A program made the position numbers and the translations under genes. 64,000 nt of DNA from Streptomyces sp. ICBB 8177 (GTDB taxonomy: Bacteria; Actinomycetota; Actinomycetes; Streptomycetales; Streptomycetaceae): positions 544,964 through 608,963 of the forward strand of contig NZ_NSKH01000023.1 in the NCBI RefSeq assembly GCF_003144095.1, given 5' to 3'. Shown here piece after piece: positions 1-8,439 of this stretch (the first letter of the stretch is position 1; each line of letters opens with the position of its first letter). The notes under the pieces were generated by a model. That model saw only the letters and a list, made by a program, of their open reading frames with translations. It was not told where the DNA came from and searched no databases.

Positions 1-1
1 C

Positions 2-958
2 GCCAGCCGCACCATGCTGATGGACCTGGAGACGCTGGACTGGGACGACGAACTCCTCGGCCTGTTCGGCATCCCGCGGGCCATGCTGCCGAAGATCAAC
101 TCCTCTTCGCACCCCGAGGCGTTCGGCACCTCGCGCACCAGCCGCCCGCTGAACACCCCCGTTCCCATCACCGGTGTGCTCGGCGACCAGCAGGCCGCCA
201 CCGTGGGCCAGGTCTGCTTCGCGCGCGGCCAGGCGAAGAACACCTACGGCACCGGCAACTTCCTGCTGCTCAACACCGCGACGGAGCCGGTGCGTTCGGA
301 ACACGGACTGATCACCACGGTCTGCTACCGCTTCGGCGACGAACCGGCCGTCTACGCGCTCGAAGGCTCGATCGCGGTCACCGGCTCGGCCGTGCAGTGG
401 CTGCGCGACCAGATGCGCGCCATCCGGGACGCCGCCGAGAGCGAGACGCTCGCCCGCACCGTGGACGACAGCGGCGGCATCTACTTCGTCCCGGCGTTCT
501 CCGGCCTGTTCGCGCCCTACTGGCGCTCCGACGCGCGCGGCGCCATCGTGGGCCTGGCCCGCTACCACACCAACGGCCACCTGGCGCGCGCCACGCTGGA
601 GTCCATCTGCTACCAGACCCGCGACGTGGTCGAGGCGATGGCACAGGACTCCGGTGTCCACCTCGACGTGCTGCGCGTCGACGGCGGCGTCACCGCCAAC
701 GACCTGTGCATGCAGACCCAGGCCGACATCCTCGGTGTCCCCGTCAGCCGTCCGGTCGTCGCCGAGACCACCGCACTGGGCGCCGCCTACGCGGCCGGTC
801 TCGCGGTGGGCTTCTGGCGCACCAAGGAGGAACTGGCCGAACACTGGCACGAGTCGAAGCGCTGGGAACCGCAGTGGACCGAGGAACAGCGCGACGAGGG
901 CTACGCGGGCTGGAAGAAGGCCGTCGAGCGCACCCTGGACTGGGTGGACGTCTCCTGA
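2..958 (+). CDS. glpK: Glycerol kinase, C-terminal part (5' end outside window)
   Basis: The frame is open from the first bases of the window and begins inside the family motif [17 protein letters not shown], so the N-terminal part of the protein lies to the left. Glycerol kinase phosphorylates glycerol to glycerol-3-phosphate with ATP in the cytoplasm. Visible FGGY-kinase signatures are [10 protein letters not shown], a [10 protein letters not shown] nucleotide-binding stretch, a [13 protein letters not shown] segment and the C-terminal [12 protein letters not shown] block. The start-like ATG at position 14 is internal and should not be taken as the gene start. A perfect 14-bp hairpin follows the stop. 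The gene is not part of the choline pathway that begins next to it on the other strand. Confidence 0.93.
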   Translation, partial: ASRTMLMDLETLDWDDELLGLFGIPRAMLPKINSSSHPEAFGTSRTSRPLNTPVPITGVLGDQQAATVGQVCFARGQAKNTYGTGNFLLLNTATEPVRSEHGLITTVCYRFGDEPAVYALEGSIAVTGSAVQWLRDQMRAIRDAAESETLARTVDDSGGIYFVPAFSGLFAPYWRSDARGAIVGLARYHTNGHLARATLESICYQTRDVVEAMAQDSGVHLDVLRVDGGVTANDLCMQTQADILGVPVSRPVVAETTALGAAYAAGLAVGFWRTKEELAEHWHESKRWEPQWTEEQRDEGYAGWKKAVERTLDWVDVS

Positions 959-964
959 ACGACC

Positions 965-996
965 GTGGCGGGGGCGGCCAACGCCGCCCCCGCCAC
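965..996. terminator. Bidirectional hairpin terminator, glpK / codA
   Basis: The arms GTGGCGGGGGCGGC (965-978) and GCCGCCCCCGCCAC (983-996) pair perfectly over 14 bp around the loop CAAC. It lies between two convergent genes, 7 bases after the glpK stop. There is no U-tract, as is usual for streptomycete terminators. Confidence 0.85.
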
Positions 997-1018
997 CGCG
1001 CGGTGCGGACCGCCGTCG

Positions 1019-2572
1019 TCAGGCCCGGGCGTCCTCCTTGATCATGTCGGCGCACTTCTCGCCGATCATCATCGTGGTGATGCACGGGTTGACGGTGACC
1101 AGTTCCGGCATGGCCGAGCCGTCCGCGACCCGCAGGCCGCGTACGCCGCGCACCCGCAGACGGGGGTCGAGCGGGGCGTTCGGGTCGCTGTCCGGGCCCA
1201 TCTTCACGGTGCACGCCGGGTGGTAGACGGTGTTGTGCGTCGTGACGATGTAGTCGCGCAGCTCGTCGTCGGTCGTCACGTCGGGGCCCGGCGCCAGTTC
1301 CGCGCCGGCCCACTCCGCGAGCGCCGGCCGCGCCGCGATCTCGCGGGCCAGCCGCAGCCCGTACGTCATGACCCGCATGTCCTCCTCGTCGGTGAAGTAG
1401 CGCGGGTCCACCCGGGGCTTGTCACGGAAGTCGCGGGTGCGCAGCCGCACCGTGCCGCGCGAGCGCGCGTGCGTGACGTTGGGGGTCAGGCAGAACGCGT
1501 TCTCACTCGTCGGGTAGCCGCGCCGGTAGGTGTTCATGTCGAACGGCATCGAGCCGTAGTGGAACATCAGGTCCGGCCGGTCCAGACCCGGGCGGGTCGT
1601 GGTGAACAGGCCGATCTCCCACCACTGGTTGGAGCTGGTCACCATCGGCCGCTTGGCGTCCCACATGATGACGCCCTCCGGGTGGTCCTGGAGGTTCTGC
1701 CCGACCCCGGGCGCGTCCAGCACGACGTCCACACCGACCTCCCGCAGGTGGTCGGCCGGGCCGATGCCGGAGAGCATCAGCAGCTTCGGGGTGTCGATCG
1801 CGCCGCAGGAGACGACCACCTCGCGGCGGGCCCGCACCGACCGGGTGTGCACCAGGTCCGGGTCCAGGTACTCCACACCCGTGCAGCGCCGCTCCTCGTC
1901 GATCAGCAGCCGCCGGGCGCGCAGCCCGGTGCGCACCTGAAGGTTGGGCCGCTTGCCCAGGATCGGATGGAGGTAGGCGACCGAGGAGGACTGCCGGATG
2001 TTGTTCTCGTCGGAGTTGATCTGGAACCAGCCCGCGCCGTTGACCACCGTGCGGCCGGTGTTGAACGTCGTCGTGGGAATGCCCTGCTGCTCGCACGCCT
2101 GAAGCAGGGCCGCGCCGCACGGGTCCTTGGGCTCGACGGTGCGCAGCTTCACCGGGCCCGAGCGGCCGTGGTGGTCACCGGGCGCGTCGTTGGTCTCGAG
2201 CCGCTGGTAGAGCGGGTACGTGTCGTCCGCGCCCCACCCCGTACAGCCCTCCGCCGCCCAGCCGTCGAGGTCCTCGCGCGGCGCCCAGAACGCGATGCAC
2301 GAGTTGTGCGAGGAGCAGCCGCCCAGCACCCGGGCGCGCGCGTGCCGCATGAAGCTGTTGCCGCTCGCCTGCGGCTCGACCGGGTAGTCCCAGTCGTAGC
2401 CGGACTCCAGCAGGCCCATCCAGCGCTCCAGCCGCAGCACGTTGTCGTCGCCCACGTCGCTCGGCCCGGCCTCCAGCACGCAGACGGTCACGTCCGGGTC
2501 CTCGCTCAGCCGCGCGGCCACCACGTTGCCCGCCGTGCCTCCGCCGACCACCACGTAGTCGAACTCCTCCAC
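1019..2572 (-). CDS. codA: Choline oxidase (GMC oxidoreductase)
   Basis: Flavoprotein that oxidises choline through betaine aldehyde to glycine betaine with O2, giving two H2O2. The 517-residue sequence follows Arthrobacter choline oxidase as I remember it along its whole length. It has the FAD-binding VVVGGGTAG, and the MRHARARVLGGCSSHN block with His77 at the covalent-flavin position. Glu299 (DHPEG), His338 (FHYGSMPFD), His451 (VYHPACTV) and Asn495 (VTVNPCIT) match the known substrate-binding and catalytic residues. The GTG start was chosen because AGGAGG lies 8 bases upstream and the Rossmann fold begins four residues in; an upstream ATG would add an unconserved 41-residue tail. It follows the permease by 52 bp and probably shares its transcript. 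It differs clearly from the dehydrogenase-type BetA elsewhere in the window. Confidence 0.9.
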   Translation of the reverse strand: MEEFDYVVVGGGTAGNVVAARLSEDPDVTVCVLEAGPSDVGDDNVLRLERWMGLLESGYDWDYPVEPQASGNSFMRHARARVLGGCSSHNSCIAFWAPREDLDGWAAEGCTGWGADDTYPLYQRLETNDAPGDHHGRSGPVKLRTVEPKDPCGAALLQACEQQGIPTTTFNTGRTVVNGAGWFQINSDENNIRQSSSVAYLHPILGKRPNLQVRTGLRARRLLIDEERRCTGVEYLDPDLVHTRSVRARREVVVSCGAIDTPKLLMLSGIGPADHLREVGVDVVLDAPGVGQNLQDHPEGVIMWDAKRPMVTSSNQWWEIGLFTTTRPGLDRPDLMFHYGSMPFDMNTYRRGYPTSENAFCLTPNVTHARSRGTVRLRTRDFRDKPRVDPRYFTDEEDMRVMTYGLRLAREIAARPALAEWAGAELAPGPDVTTDDELRDYIVTTHNTVYHPACTVKMGPDSDPNAPLDPRLRVRGVRGLRVADGSAMPELVTVNPCITTMMIGEKCADMIKEDARA

Positions 2573-2624
2573 GTCACTTTCCTCCTGTAGCAGTCGGTCG
2601 TCTTCCCACGGATCGCGGGGCGGT

Positions 2625-4199
2625 TCAGGGCGCGCCGTGCGCCGTGTCGGGTTCACCGAACGGGCCGCCGCCCAGGGCGTGTTCGGCCAGGACACCGGTG
2701 TGCCTGCGCTGCACGAACCAGTAGTAGGCGAAGCCTCCGGCGGCGACGACGCCCACGAACAGCACGCCGCCCCAGCGCAGGTACCAGTGCTGCGGACCGG
2801 TGGCGTTGTAGACCGACGCCCTCGGCCACAGCAGGTTCACCGTCATCGCGGTGCCCCACAGCACCGCGAGCGCGTTGACCGGCAGTCCGAAGCGGCCCAG
2901 CGAGAAGCGTCCCGGGGCCGGGGTCCAGCCGCCGCGCAGCCGCTGCACCAGCATGGGCAGCGTGACCAGCAGGTAGGCCACGTAGATCATGACGATGGCG
3001 ATGCTGGTGACGACCGAGAAGATCTGCGGCTGCTTGATGTTGACCACCAGGATGGCGATCGCCACCAGGCCGATCAGGCAGGTCGCCAGCACCGGCGTCC
3101 TGAACCGGGGGCTGACGCGGGCCAGATGGGTTCCGCCGGGCAGGTTGTTGTCGCGTGCCATGGCGAACGCCAGCCGCAGCCCCGCGGTCTGCACCGACAG
3201 CGCGCACACCGTGATGGCGATGACCACGCACCACAGGATCACCTGGCCCATGGTCGAGCCCAGCGTCGCCTTCACCACGTACTGCAGTCCGTGCTCGGCG
3301 AGCTGCGGGGAGCTGAGGTTCGGCGTGGCCAGCAGGGCGAACAGCAGGATCAGCCCGCCCAGGACGAACGAGGCGACCAGCGCGCGCAGGATGGCCCGCG
3401 GGGCGTTGCGCGCCGGGTCCTTGGACTCCTCACCCAGCGACGAGGCGGTGTCGAACCCGTACATCACGTACGCGGACGCCAGCGACGCGGTCAGGAACGC
3501 GCCCAGGTAGCCGAGCGTCTGGCCGTTGCCGAGTCCGTGGGTCTGCACGATCGCGCTGGGCCCGCGGGTGATGTGGGCGGCGAGCAGGACGACCAGCACC
3601 ACGGCGGCGACCAGTTCGACGAACACCCCGCCGGAGTTGATGGTCGCCATCAGCTTGACGCCGAACGCGTTGACCAGGGTGGTGAAGACGATCAGGATCG
3701 TGCCCAGCAGCACGGCGTTGGCGGCGGCGTCGTACTTGCCGGTGCCGTTCCCGACGATCTGGAAGACGCTGGAGATCTGCGGCAGCGTGAGCTGGTACGC
3801 GAGCGCGACAGCGGCGAGCGAGACCATGGTCGCCACCGTCATCATCCAGCCCGCGAGCCAGCCGACGTGCGGTCCGCCCATCCGCTTGGACCAGTTGTAG
3901 ACCGAACCGGCGACCGGGTAGCGGGCGGCCAGCTCGCAGAAGCACAGCGCGACCATCAGCTGGCCGAGGAACACCATCGGCCACGACCACCAGTAGGCCG
4001 GTCCGCCGAAGCTGACGCCGAAGTAGAACAGCTGGAAGGTGCCGGTGAGGATCGAGATGTAGCTGATGCCCGCGGCGAAGGTGTGGAAGTTGCCCAGGGT
4101 GCGCTTCAGCTCCGGCTTGTAGCCCAGCTCGGTGAGGGCGTCGTCGTCGGACGCCTCGGTGGGGCCGGACAGCGGGCCGGTCGGCGGATGGGGCGGCAT
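2625..4199 (-). CDS. APC-superfamily permease, probably choline/betaine-related
   Basis: Integral membrane transporter of 524 residues with about 12 predicted transmembrane segments. It begins with the cytoplasmic ELGYKPELKRTLGNFHTFAAG segment typical of bacterial amino-acid/polyamine/organocation permeases. The ATG was chosen for the AGGAG 8 bases upstream; upstream residues in the same frame look non-coding. It lies between betB and codA on the same strand, so choline, betaine or a related quaternary amine is the likeliest substrate. The family itself would also allow amino acids or GABA. A second permease in this window, downstream of the Rieske genes, has the same architecture and shares long stretches (FxSYISIxTGxFQLF, SKxxxRPxxxWMAGWxMT), so the two look like paralogues within one pathway. 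Confidence 0.82.
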   Translation of the reverse strand: MPPHPPTGPLSGPTEASDDDALTELGYKPELKRTLGNFHTFAAGISYISILTGTFQLFYFGVSFGGPAYWWSWPMVFLGQLMVALCFCELAARYPVAGSVYNWSKRMGGPHVGWLAGWMMTVATMVSLAAVALAYQLTLPQISSVFQIVGNGTGKYDAAANAVLLGTILIVFTTLVNAFGVKLMATINSGGVFVELVAAVVLVVLLAAHITRGPSAIVQTHGLGNGQTLGYLGAFLTASLASAYVMYGFDTASSLGEESKDPARNAPRAILRALVASFVLGGLILLFALLATPNLSSPQLAEHGLQYVVKATLGSTMGQVILWCVVIAITVCALSVQTAGLRLAFAMARDNNLPGGTHLARVSPRFRTPVLATCLIGLVAIAILVVNIKQPQIFSVVTSIAIVMIYVAYLLVTLPMLVQRLRGGWTPAPGRFSLGRFGLPVNALAVLWGTAMTVNLLWPRASVYNATGPQHWYLRWGGVLFVGVVAAGGFAYYWFVQRRHTGVLAEHALGGGPFGEPDTAHGAP

Positions 4200-4270
4200 A
4201 AACGTTTCTCCTGGGGTGGTGCGGGGTGCGGCCGCCGACGGACCGGGGCCGGGACGGATCACCCAGCCGA

Positions 4271-4297
4271 CGAGCCCGCTCGCGGGGAGCGGGCTCG
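4271..4297 (-). terminator. Hairpin terminator downstream of betB
   Basis: CGAGCCCGCTC (4271-4281) pairs perfectly with GAGCGGGCTCG (4287-4297) around a 5-base loop, 26 bases after the betB stop. It separates betB from the permease-codA pair and may act as a partial terminator inside the operon. Confidence 0.7.
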
Positions 4298-4323
4298 GGC
4301 CGGTACCGGTGAGGCGCGCCGGC

Positions 4324-5793
4324 TCATTCGAACCAGCGCTGCGGCTGGGGGCCGGTGTTGCGCCACACATGCTTGGCCTCGGTGTACTCGTGCAGGCCTG
4401 AGGGGCCGAGTTCGCGGCCCACGCCGGACTGCTTCATCCCACCCCACTCGGCCTGCGGCACGTACGGGTGGAAGTCGTTGATCCACACGGTTCCCGCCCG
4501 CAGCGCCGACGCCACTCGGCGGGCCCGCCCCTCGTCGGTGGTCCACACCGCGCCCGCCAGGCCGTACTCCGTGGCGTTGGCCAGCGCCACCGCCTCCTGC
4601 TCGTCCCGGAAGCGCTCCACGGTCAGCACCGGCCCGAACGACTCCTGCGCCACCACCGACATCCCGGCGGTGCACTCGTCCAGCACGGTCGGCGGGTAGT
4701 AGAAGCCGTTCGCGAGCGCCGGGTCGTCCGGGCGGGCGCCGCCCAGCCGCAGCACCGCGCCCTCGGCGACCCCGGCCGCCACGTACGCCTCGACCTTCTC
4801 GCGGTGCGCCGCCGAGATCAGCGGACCGGTCCTGGCCTGCGGGTCGAACGGGCCGCCCAGCCGGATCCGGGAGGCGCGCGCCACCACCTCGTCGACGAAG
4901 CGGTCGTGCAGCGAGTCCTCCACCAGCAGCCGGGCGCCCGCCGAGCAGACCTGACCGGAGTGCAGGAAGACCGCCATCAGGGCGTAGTCCACCGCGGTGT
5001 CGAAGTCGGCGTCGGCGAAGACGATGTTGGGGTTCTTGCCGCCCAGCTCCAGGGCGATCTTCTTCACCGTGGGGGCGGCGGCCGCCATGATGCGCCGCCC
5101 GGTCGCGAGTCCGCCGGTGAACGACACCATGTCCACTCGGGGGTCCTCGGTCAGCGGCGCACCGGCCTCGGCGCCGGTGCCCAGGACCAGGTTGGCCACG
5201 CCGTCCGGCAGGCCCGCCTCCTTCAGCAGCCGCATCAGCATGATCGCGGTGTGCGGGGTCAGCTCGCTCGGCTTGAGGACGAAGGTGTTGCCCGCGCCGA
5301 GTGCCGGGGCGACCTTCCAGGCGGTCTGGAGCAGCGGGTAGTTCCACGGGGTGATCAGCGTGCACACGCCGACCGGTTCGTGGACCACCCGGCTGTCGAT
5401 CGCGGGGTCGCCGGTCTCCACCACGCGTTCCGCGCCTCCGGCACCCACCAGGTTGCCGAAGTAGCGGAAGCAGTTGGCGATGTCGTCCATGTCGTACTCG
5501 GACTCCACCAGCCGCTTGCCGGTGTCCAGCGACTCCGCCCTGGCCAGCGCGTCCTTGTCGCGCACCAGCAGGTCGGCAACCCGCAGCAGCAGGGCCGCGC
5601 GCTCGGCGGGGGTGGTGCGTGGCCACGGCCCGTGGTCGAAGGCCTCCCGGGCCGCCGCGACGGCCGCCGCGGCGTCCTTCGGTCCCGCCTCGTCCACCTC
5701 GGCGACCAGGGTCCCGTCGGCGGGGCAGTGGATCTTGCGGGTCCGCCCGTCCAGGGCGGCGATCCACTCGCCGCCGATGAACAGATCGGGCAT
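4324..5793 (-). CDS. betB: Betaine aldehyde dehydrogenase
   Basis: NAD(P)-dependent aldehyde dehydrogenase of 489 residues, the usual size, converting betaine aldehyde to glycine betaine. Asn151 (TPWNYPLLQ), Glu249 (LELGGKNPN) and the nucleophile Cys283 (SGQVCSAG) are all present. The SGQVCSAG motif and the position beside choline-oxidising enzymes favour betaine aldehyde over other substrates, but sequence alone cannot exclude gamma-aminobutyraldehyde or another amino-aldehyde. The ATG was chosen because GGAGG lies 6 bases upstream. Choline oxidase can carry out both steps, so this enzyme is needed mainly for the BetA route. A near-perfect dyad lies about 90 bp upstream, within a 209-bp region shared with the divergent amidase gene. 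Confidence 0.88.
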   Translation of the reverse strand: MPDLFIGGEWIAALDGRTRKIHCPADGTLVAEVDEAGPKDAAAAVAAAREAFDHGPWPRTTPAERAALLLRVADLLVRDKDALARAESLDTGKRLVESEYDMDDIANCFRYFGNLVGAGGAERVVETGDPAIDSRVVHEPVGVCTLITPWNYPLLQTAWKVAPALGAGNTFVLKPSELTPHTAIMLMRLLKEAGLPDGVANLVLGTGAEAGAPLTEDPRVDMVSFTGGLATGRRIMAAAAPTVKKIALELGGKNPNIVFADADFDTAVDYALMAVFLHSGQVCSAGARLLVEDSLHDRFVDEVVARASRIRLGGPFDPQARTGPLISAAHREKVEAYVAAGVAEGAVLRLGGARPDDPALANGFYYPPTVLDECTAGMSVVAQESFGPVLTVERFRDEQEAVALANATEYGLAGAVWTTDEGRARRVASALRAGTVWINDFHPYVPQAEWGGMKQSGVGRELGPSGLHEYTEAKHVWRNTGPQPQRWFE

Positions 5794-5880
5794 GTCGTAC
5801 CTCCGTCGAGCGAGCGTCCGGCCCCGGAGTCGGCACCGGCGCGCCAGCACCTGCCCGGATAGGTCCACGTCACGCCTTTT

Positions 5881-5894
5881 GTGATGTACAACAC
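5881..5894. promoter_or_regulatory. Dyad in the betB upstream region
   Basis: GTGATGTACAACAC is a 14-bp palindrome matching at 12 positions, centred on TGTACA. On the minus strand the block is preceded by GTGTTAC, giving a partial direct repeat with GTGTTGTAC. No regulator gene adjoins it, so the binding protein is unknown; placement suggests control of betB. Confidence 0.45.
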
Positions 5895-6002
5895 GTAACA
5901 CGATCCGTCGTCCGATGCGCGCGGAACCCACGAGCCGGGCGCGTCCGAGCCCCACCTGACGGCCGATCAGCTGACGGATACGACCGCAACCAGGGGGTAC
6001 AC

Positions 6003-8066
6003 GTGCGCATCGCCTCTCACCGACCGGGCCACTCCTCCACCCCGCGCCGCGCCGGACCCGCCGCCCGCCGCGCGGCCCTGGCCGCCCTCGCCGGCCTCGC
6101 ACTGGTCGGCGGCGGCCTGGTAGCCGGCCCGGTCACCGCCCACGCCGCGCCCGCGCACCCCGCGGGCGCCGGCGGCTCCTCCGCCCTCCAGGGCGACTTC
6201 GCCGCGGCGAGCCGCGAGTTCCACGTCCCGCTGCCGGTGCTGCTCGCCGTCTCCTACCAGGAGTCCCGCTGGGACTCCCACGCTGGCCGGTACAACACCG
6301 GTGCGGGCTACGGCCCGATGGACCTCACCGACGCCACCGCAGCCATGGTCGACGGCTCCGGCGCGGGCGCCGCGGGGCGCCGGGACACCGCCGCCATGGT
6401 CTCCGCCCCGGCCCTGCACACACTGGAGGCCGCCGCCCGGCTGGTCCACGCCTCGCCGGCCGCCCTGCGCGACGGCACGGCGGCCAACATCCGCGGCGGC
6501 GCCGCGCTGCTCGCCTCCTACGAAAAGGCGCTGACCGGCGGCACCACGACGGATCCGGCCGACTGGTACGGCGCCGTGGCGCGCTACAGCCAGGCGGGCG
6601 ACGAACAGGGCGCGCGCGACTTCGCCGCCGCGGTCTACGCGCTGATGGCCGCCGGGGCGCAGCGCACCACGCAGGACGGCCAGCGGGTACGGCTGGCCGC
6701 CGAGCCCCGGCTGGTGCCGCACCGCAGGAGCGTGCCCGGGCTGCGCGCCACCCCTGCGGCGGACACGGAGGCGGACTGCCCGGCCGCCATGCACTGCTCG
6801 GTCGTCCCGGCCGCCCCCGAGGGCTACCAGCAGGCGAACCGCCCGAAGGACGGGCTGGCCATCCGCTACATCGTCGTCCACGACACCGAGAGCACCTACC
6901 AGCAGGCCATCTCCGCCTTCCAGGACCCGGCGGGCGGGGTCGCGGCCAACTACGTGATGCGCTCCTCGGACGGCGCGGTCACCCAGATGGTGCCGGACGC
7001 CGACCTCGCGTTCCACGCGGGCAACTACTGGTTCAACATGCACTCGGTCGGCATCGAGCACGAGGGCTTCGCGGCCTCCGGCGCCACCTGGTACACCGAG
7101 GCGCAGTACCGCGCCACCGCCGAACTGGTGAAGTACCTCGCCGCCCGCTACGGCGTCCCGCTGGACCGGCAGCACGTCATCGGCCACGAGAACGTGCCGG
7201 GACCGCAGTCCGCGGGGGTCGCCGGGATGCACTGGGACCCGGGGCCGTACTGGGACTGGACGCACTTCATGCGGCTGCTGGGCGTGCCCGTGCCCGAGGG
7301 CGGCTCGGGCGTCGGCCCCGTCGGCACCGCCGTCACCATCACCCCCGACTTCGCGCACAACCTCCAGACCGTGGAGGTCTGCGGCCAGCCCACCGGCGAG
7401 GCCCGGACGAAGGGCGGCAAGCACGACAAGACCACCGTCCACACCCGCCCCAAGGGCGCCGGCCACACCCGCCCCAAGGGCGCCGGGGGCGAGGCCGCCG
7501 CGCCGCCGTGCACGGCGCAGACCCAGCCGTCGAACTTCCTCTACCTGCGCACCGCGCCCGCCCCGACCGCGCCGCTGTACGCCGATCCCGCGCTGCACCC
7601 CGGCGCCGCGGCCGGCACCGACCACATCGACGACTGGGGCGACACGGTCACCGAGGGCCAGCAGTTCGTGGTGGCCGCCCGGCGGGGCGACTGGACGGCG
7701 ATCTGGTACGGCGGCGCCGAGGTCTGGTTCGACAACCCGCACGGCGAGAACACCACACCGGCTCCCGACGCGGTCCTGGTGACCCCGAAGGCGTCCTCGG
7801 CGCCCGCGCCGGTCTACGGCGAGGCGTACCCGCAGCCGTCCGAGTACCCTCAGGGCCTCAAGCCGTCCACCCAGGCGCCGCTGAGCATGTACTCCGTGCC
7901 GGACGGACAGGCCTACGTGGCCTCGCCGGTGCCCTCGCGGTCGGACGACTTCTTCACCAGCCCGCCTGACACCGTCGTGAACGGCTCGGAGTGCTACTAC
8001 ACCGTGCAGTACGACCACCGGCTCGCCCTGCTGAACGCGGCGGACGTGACGGTACGCCGGCGCTGA
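6003..8066 (+). CDS. Secreted N-acetylmuramoyl-L-alanine amidase
   Basis: Exported peptidoglycan hydrolase of 687 residues. A signal peptide with a basic start, hydrophobic LAALAGLALVGGGLVAG core and AHA cleavage site opens the protein. Residues about 70-180 resemble a lysozyme-like/transglycosylase segment (LPVLLAVSYQESRWD). Residues about 285-420 are an Amidase_2 domain with the zinc-binding pattern IVVHDTES, IEHEGF and HWDPGPYWDW, predicted to cut the bond between MurNAc and L-Ala. A charged linker with two exact HTRPKGAG repeats precedes a C-terminal part that may be an SH3-like wall-binding domain. GTG was chosen because AGGGGG lies 5 bases upstream and the signal peptide starts there. 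A strong hairpin terminator follows. It has no obvious link to the choline genes on either side. Confidence 0.87.
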   Translation: MRIASHRPGHSSTPRRAGPAARRAALAALAGLALVGGGLVAGPVTAHAAPAHPAGAGGSSALQGDFAAASREFHVPLPVLLAVSYQESRWDSHAGRYNTGAGYGPMDLTDATAAMVDGSGAGAAGRRDTAAMVSAPALHTLEAAARLVHASPAALRDGTAANIRGGAALLASYEKALTGGTTTDPADWYGAVARYSQAGDEQGARDFAAAVYALMAAGAQRTTQDGQRVRLAAEPRLVPHRRSVPGLRATPAADTEADCPAAMHCSVVPAAPEGYQQANRPKDGLAIRYIVVHDTESTYQQAISAFQDPAGGVAANYVMRSSDGAVTQMVPDADLAFHAGNYWFNMHSVGIEHEGFAASGATWYTEAQYRATAELVKYLAARYGVPLDRQHVIGHENVPGPQSAGVAGMHWDPGPYWDWTHFMRLLGVPVPEGGSGVGPVGTAVTITPDFAHNLQTVEVCGQPTGEARTKGGKHDKTTVHTRPKGAGHTRPKGAGGEAAAPPCTAQTQPSNFLYLRTAPAPTAPLYADPALHPGAAAGTDHIDDWGDTVTEGQQFVVAARRGDWTAIWYGGAEVWFDNPHGENTTPAPDAVLVTPKASSAPAPVYGEAYPQPSEYPQGLKPSTQAPLSMYSVPDGQAYVASPVPSRSDDFFTSPPDTVVNGSECYYTVQYDHRLALLNAADVTVRRR
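7439..7486 (+). repeat. Two perfect 24-bp tandem repeats in amidase linker
   Basis: Two identical 24-base units (7439-7462 and 7463-7486) encode HTRPKGAG twice in the basic linker between the catalytic and C-terminal domains. Exact identity at DNA level implies a recent duplication. Confidence 0.95.
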
Positions 8067-8439
8067 ACCAGGTGCGTAGGGCTGTGTGTCGGGCGGCACG
8101 GTATTCCGGATACCGCGCCGCCCGCACGTGCGTTTCCGGCGCCGCGCATTCTTGTGGCATATGCCAGACACATGTCCTCACCATTGCGAACGCCCCGTGA
8201 AGCCTTGAAGTCCGGTCCGTCGAGGCGCGGGGAATGCCCGTACGGTCGGCCGCGAGCGCCTTCAAGGCCCACATCGGAAATGATGTGCAATCAGGTATAC
8301 CGGGCGACTGGTTTCACCATGAGATGAAGATGAGTAGGGTGTGCCTGACCGCCAGGTGATCAGTGGAGTCGATCCGCTGAACTCCATGGCGACTTCGTGT
8401 GCGTTCGCGTGTGATCGGTGTCGTCGGGAGGGGGGGGAC
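8067..8439. other. Intergenic region with terminator and 12-bp palindrome
   Basis: No credible gene. It holds the amidase terminator, the perfect palindrome TGGCATATGCCA at 8155-8166, and the leader of the next gene, and is visibly less GC-rich than its flanks. The longer reading frame open into it from 8341 lacks coding character. Confidence 0.6.
8091..8123 (+). terminator. Terminator of the secreted amidase
   Basis: GGGCGGCACGGTAT (8091-8104) pairs with ATACCGCGCCGCCC (8110-8123), 13 of 14 positions, around TCCGG, 24 bases after the stop. Confidence 0.8.

Noticed and set aside
965-2590. A 541-codon plus-strand frame opposite choline oxidase
   Set aside because: It is the complement of codA, with arginine- and histidine-rich composition and no known motif.
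2637-4481. Long plus-strand frame across the permease
   Set aside because: Low-complexity His/Arg/Gln/Gly-rich translation, a shadow of the permease gene.
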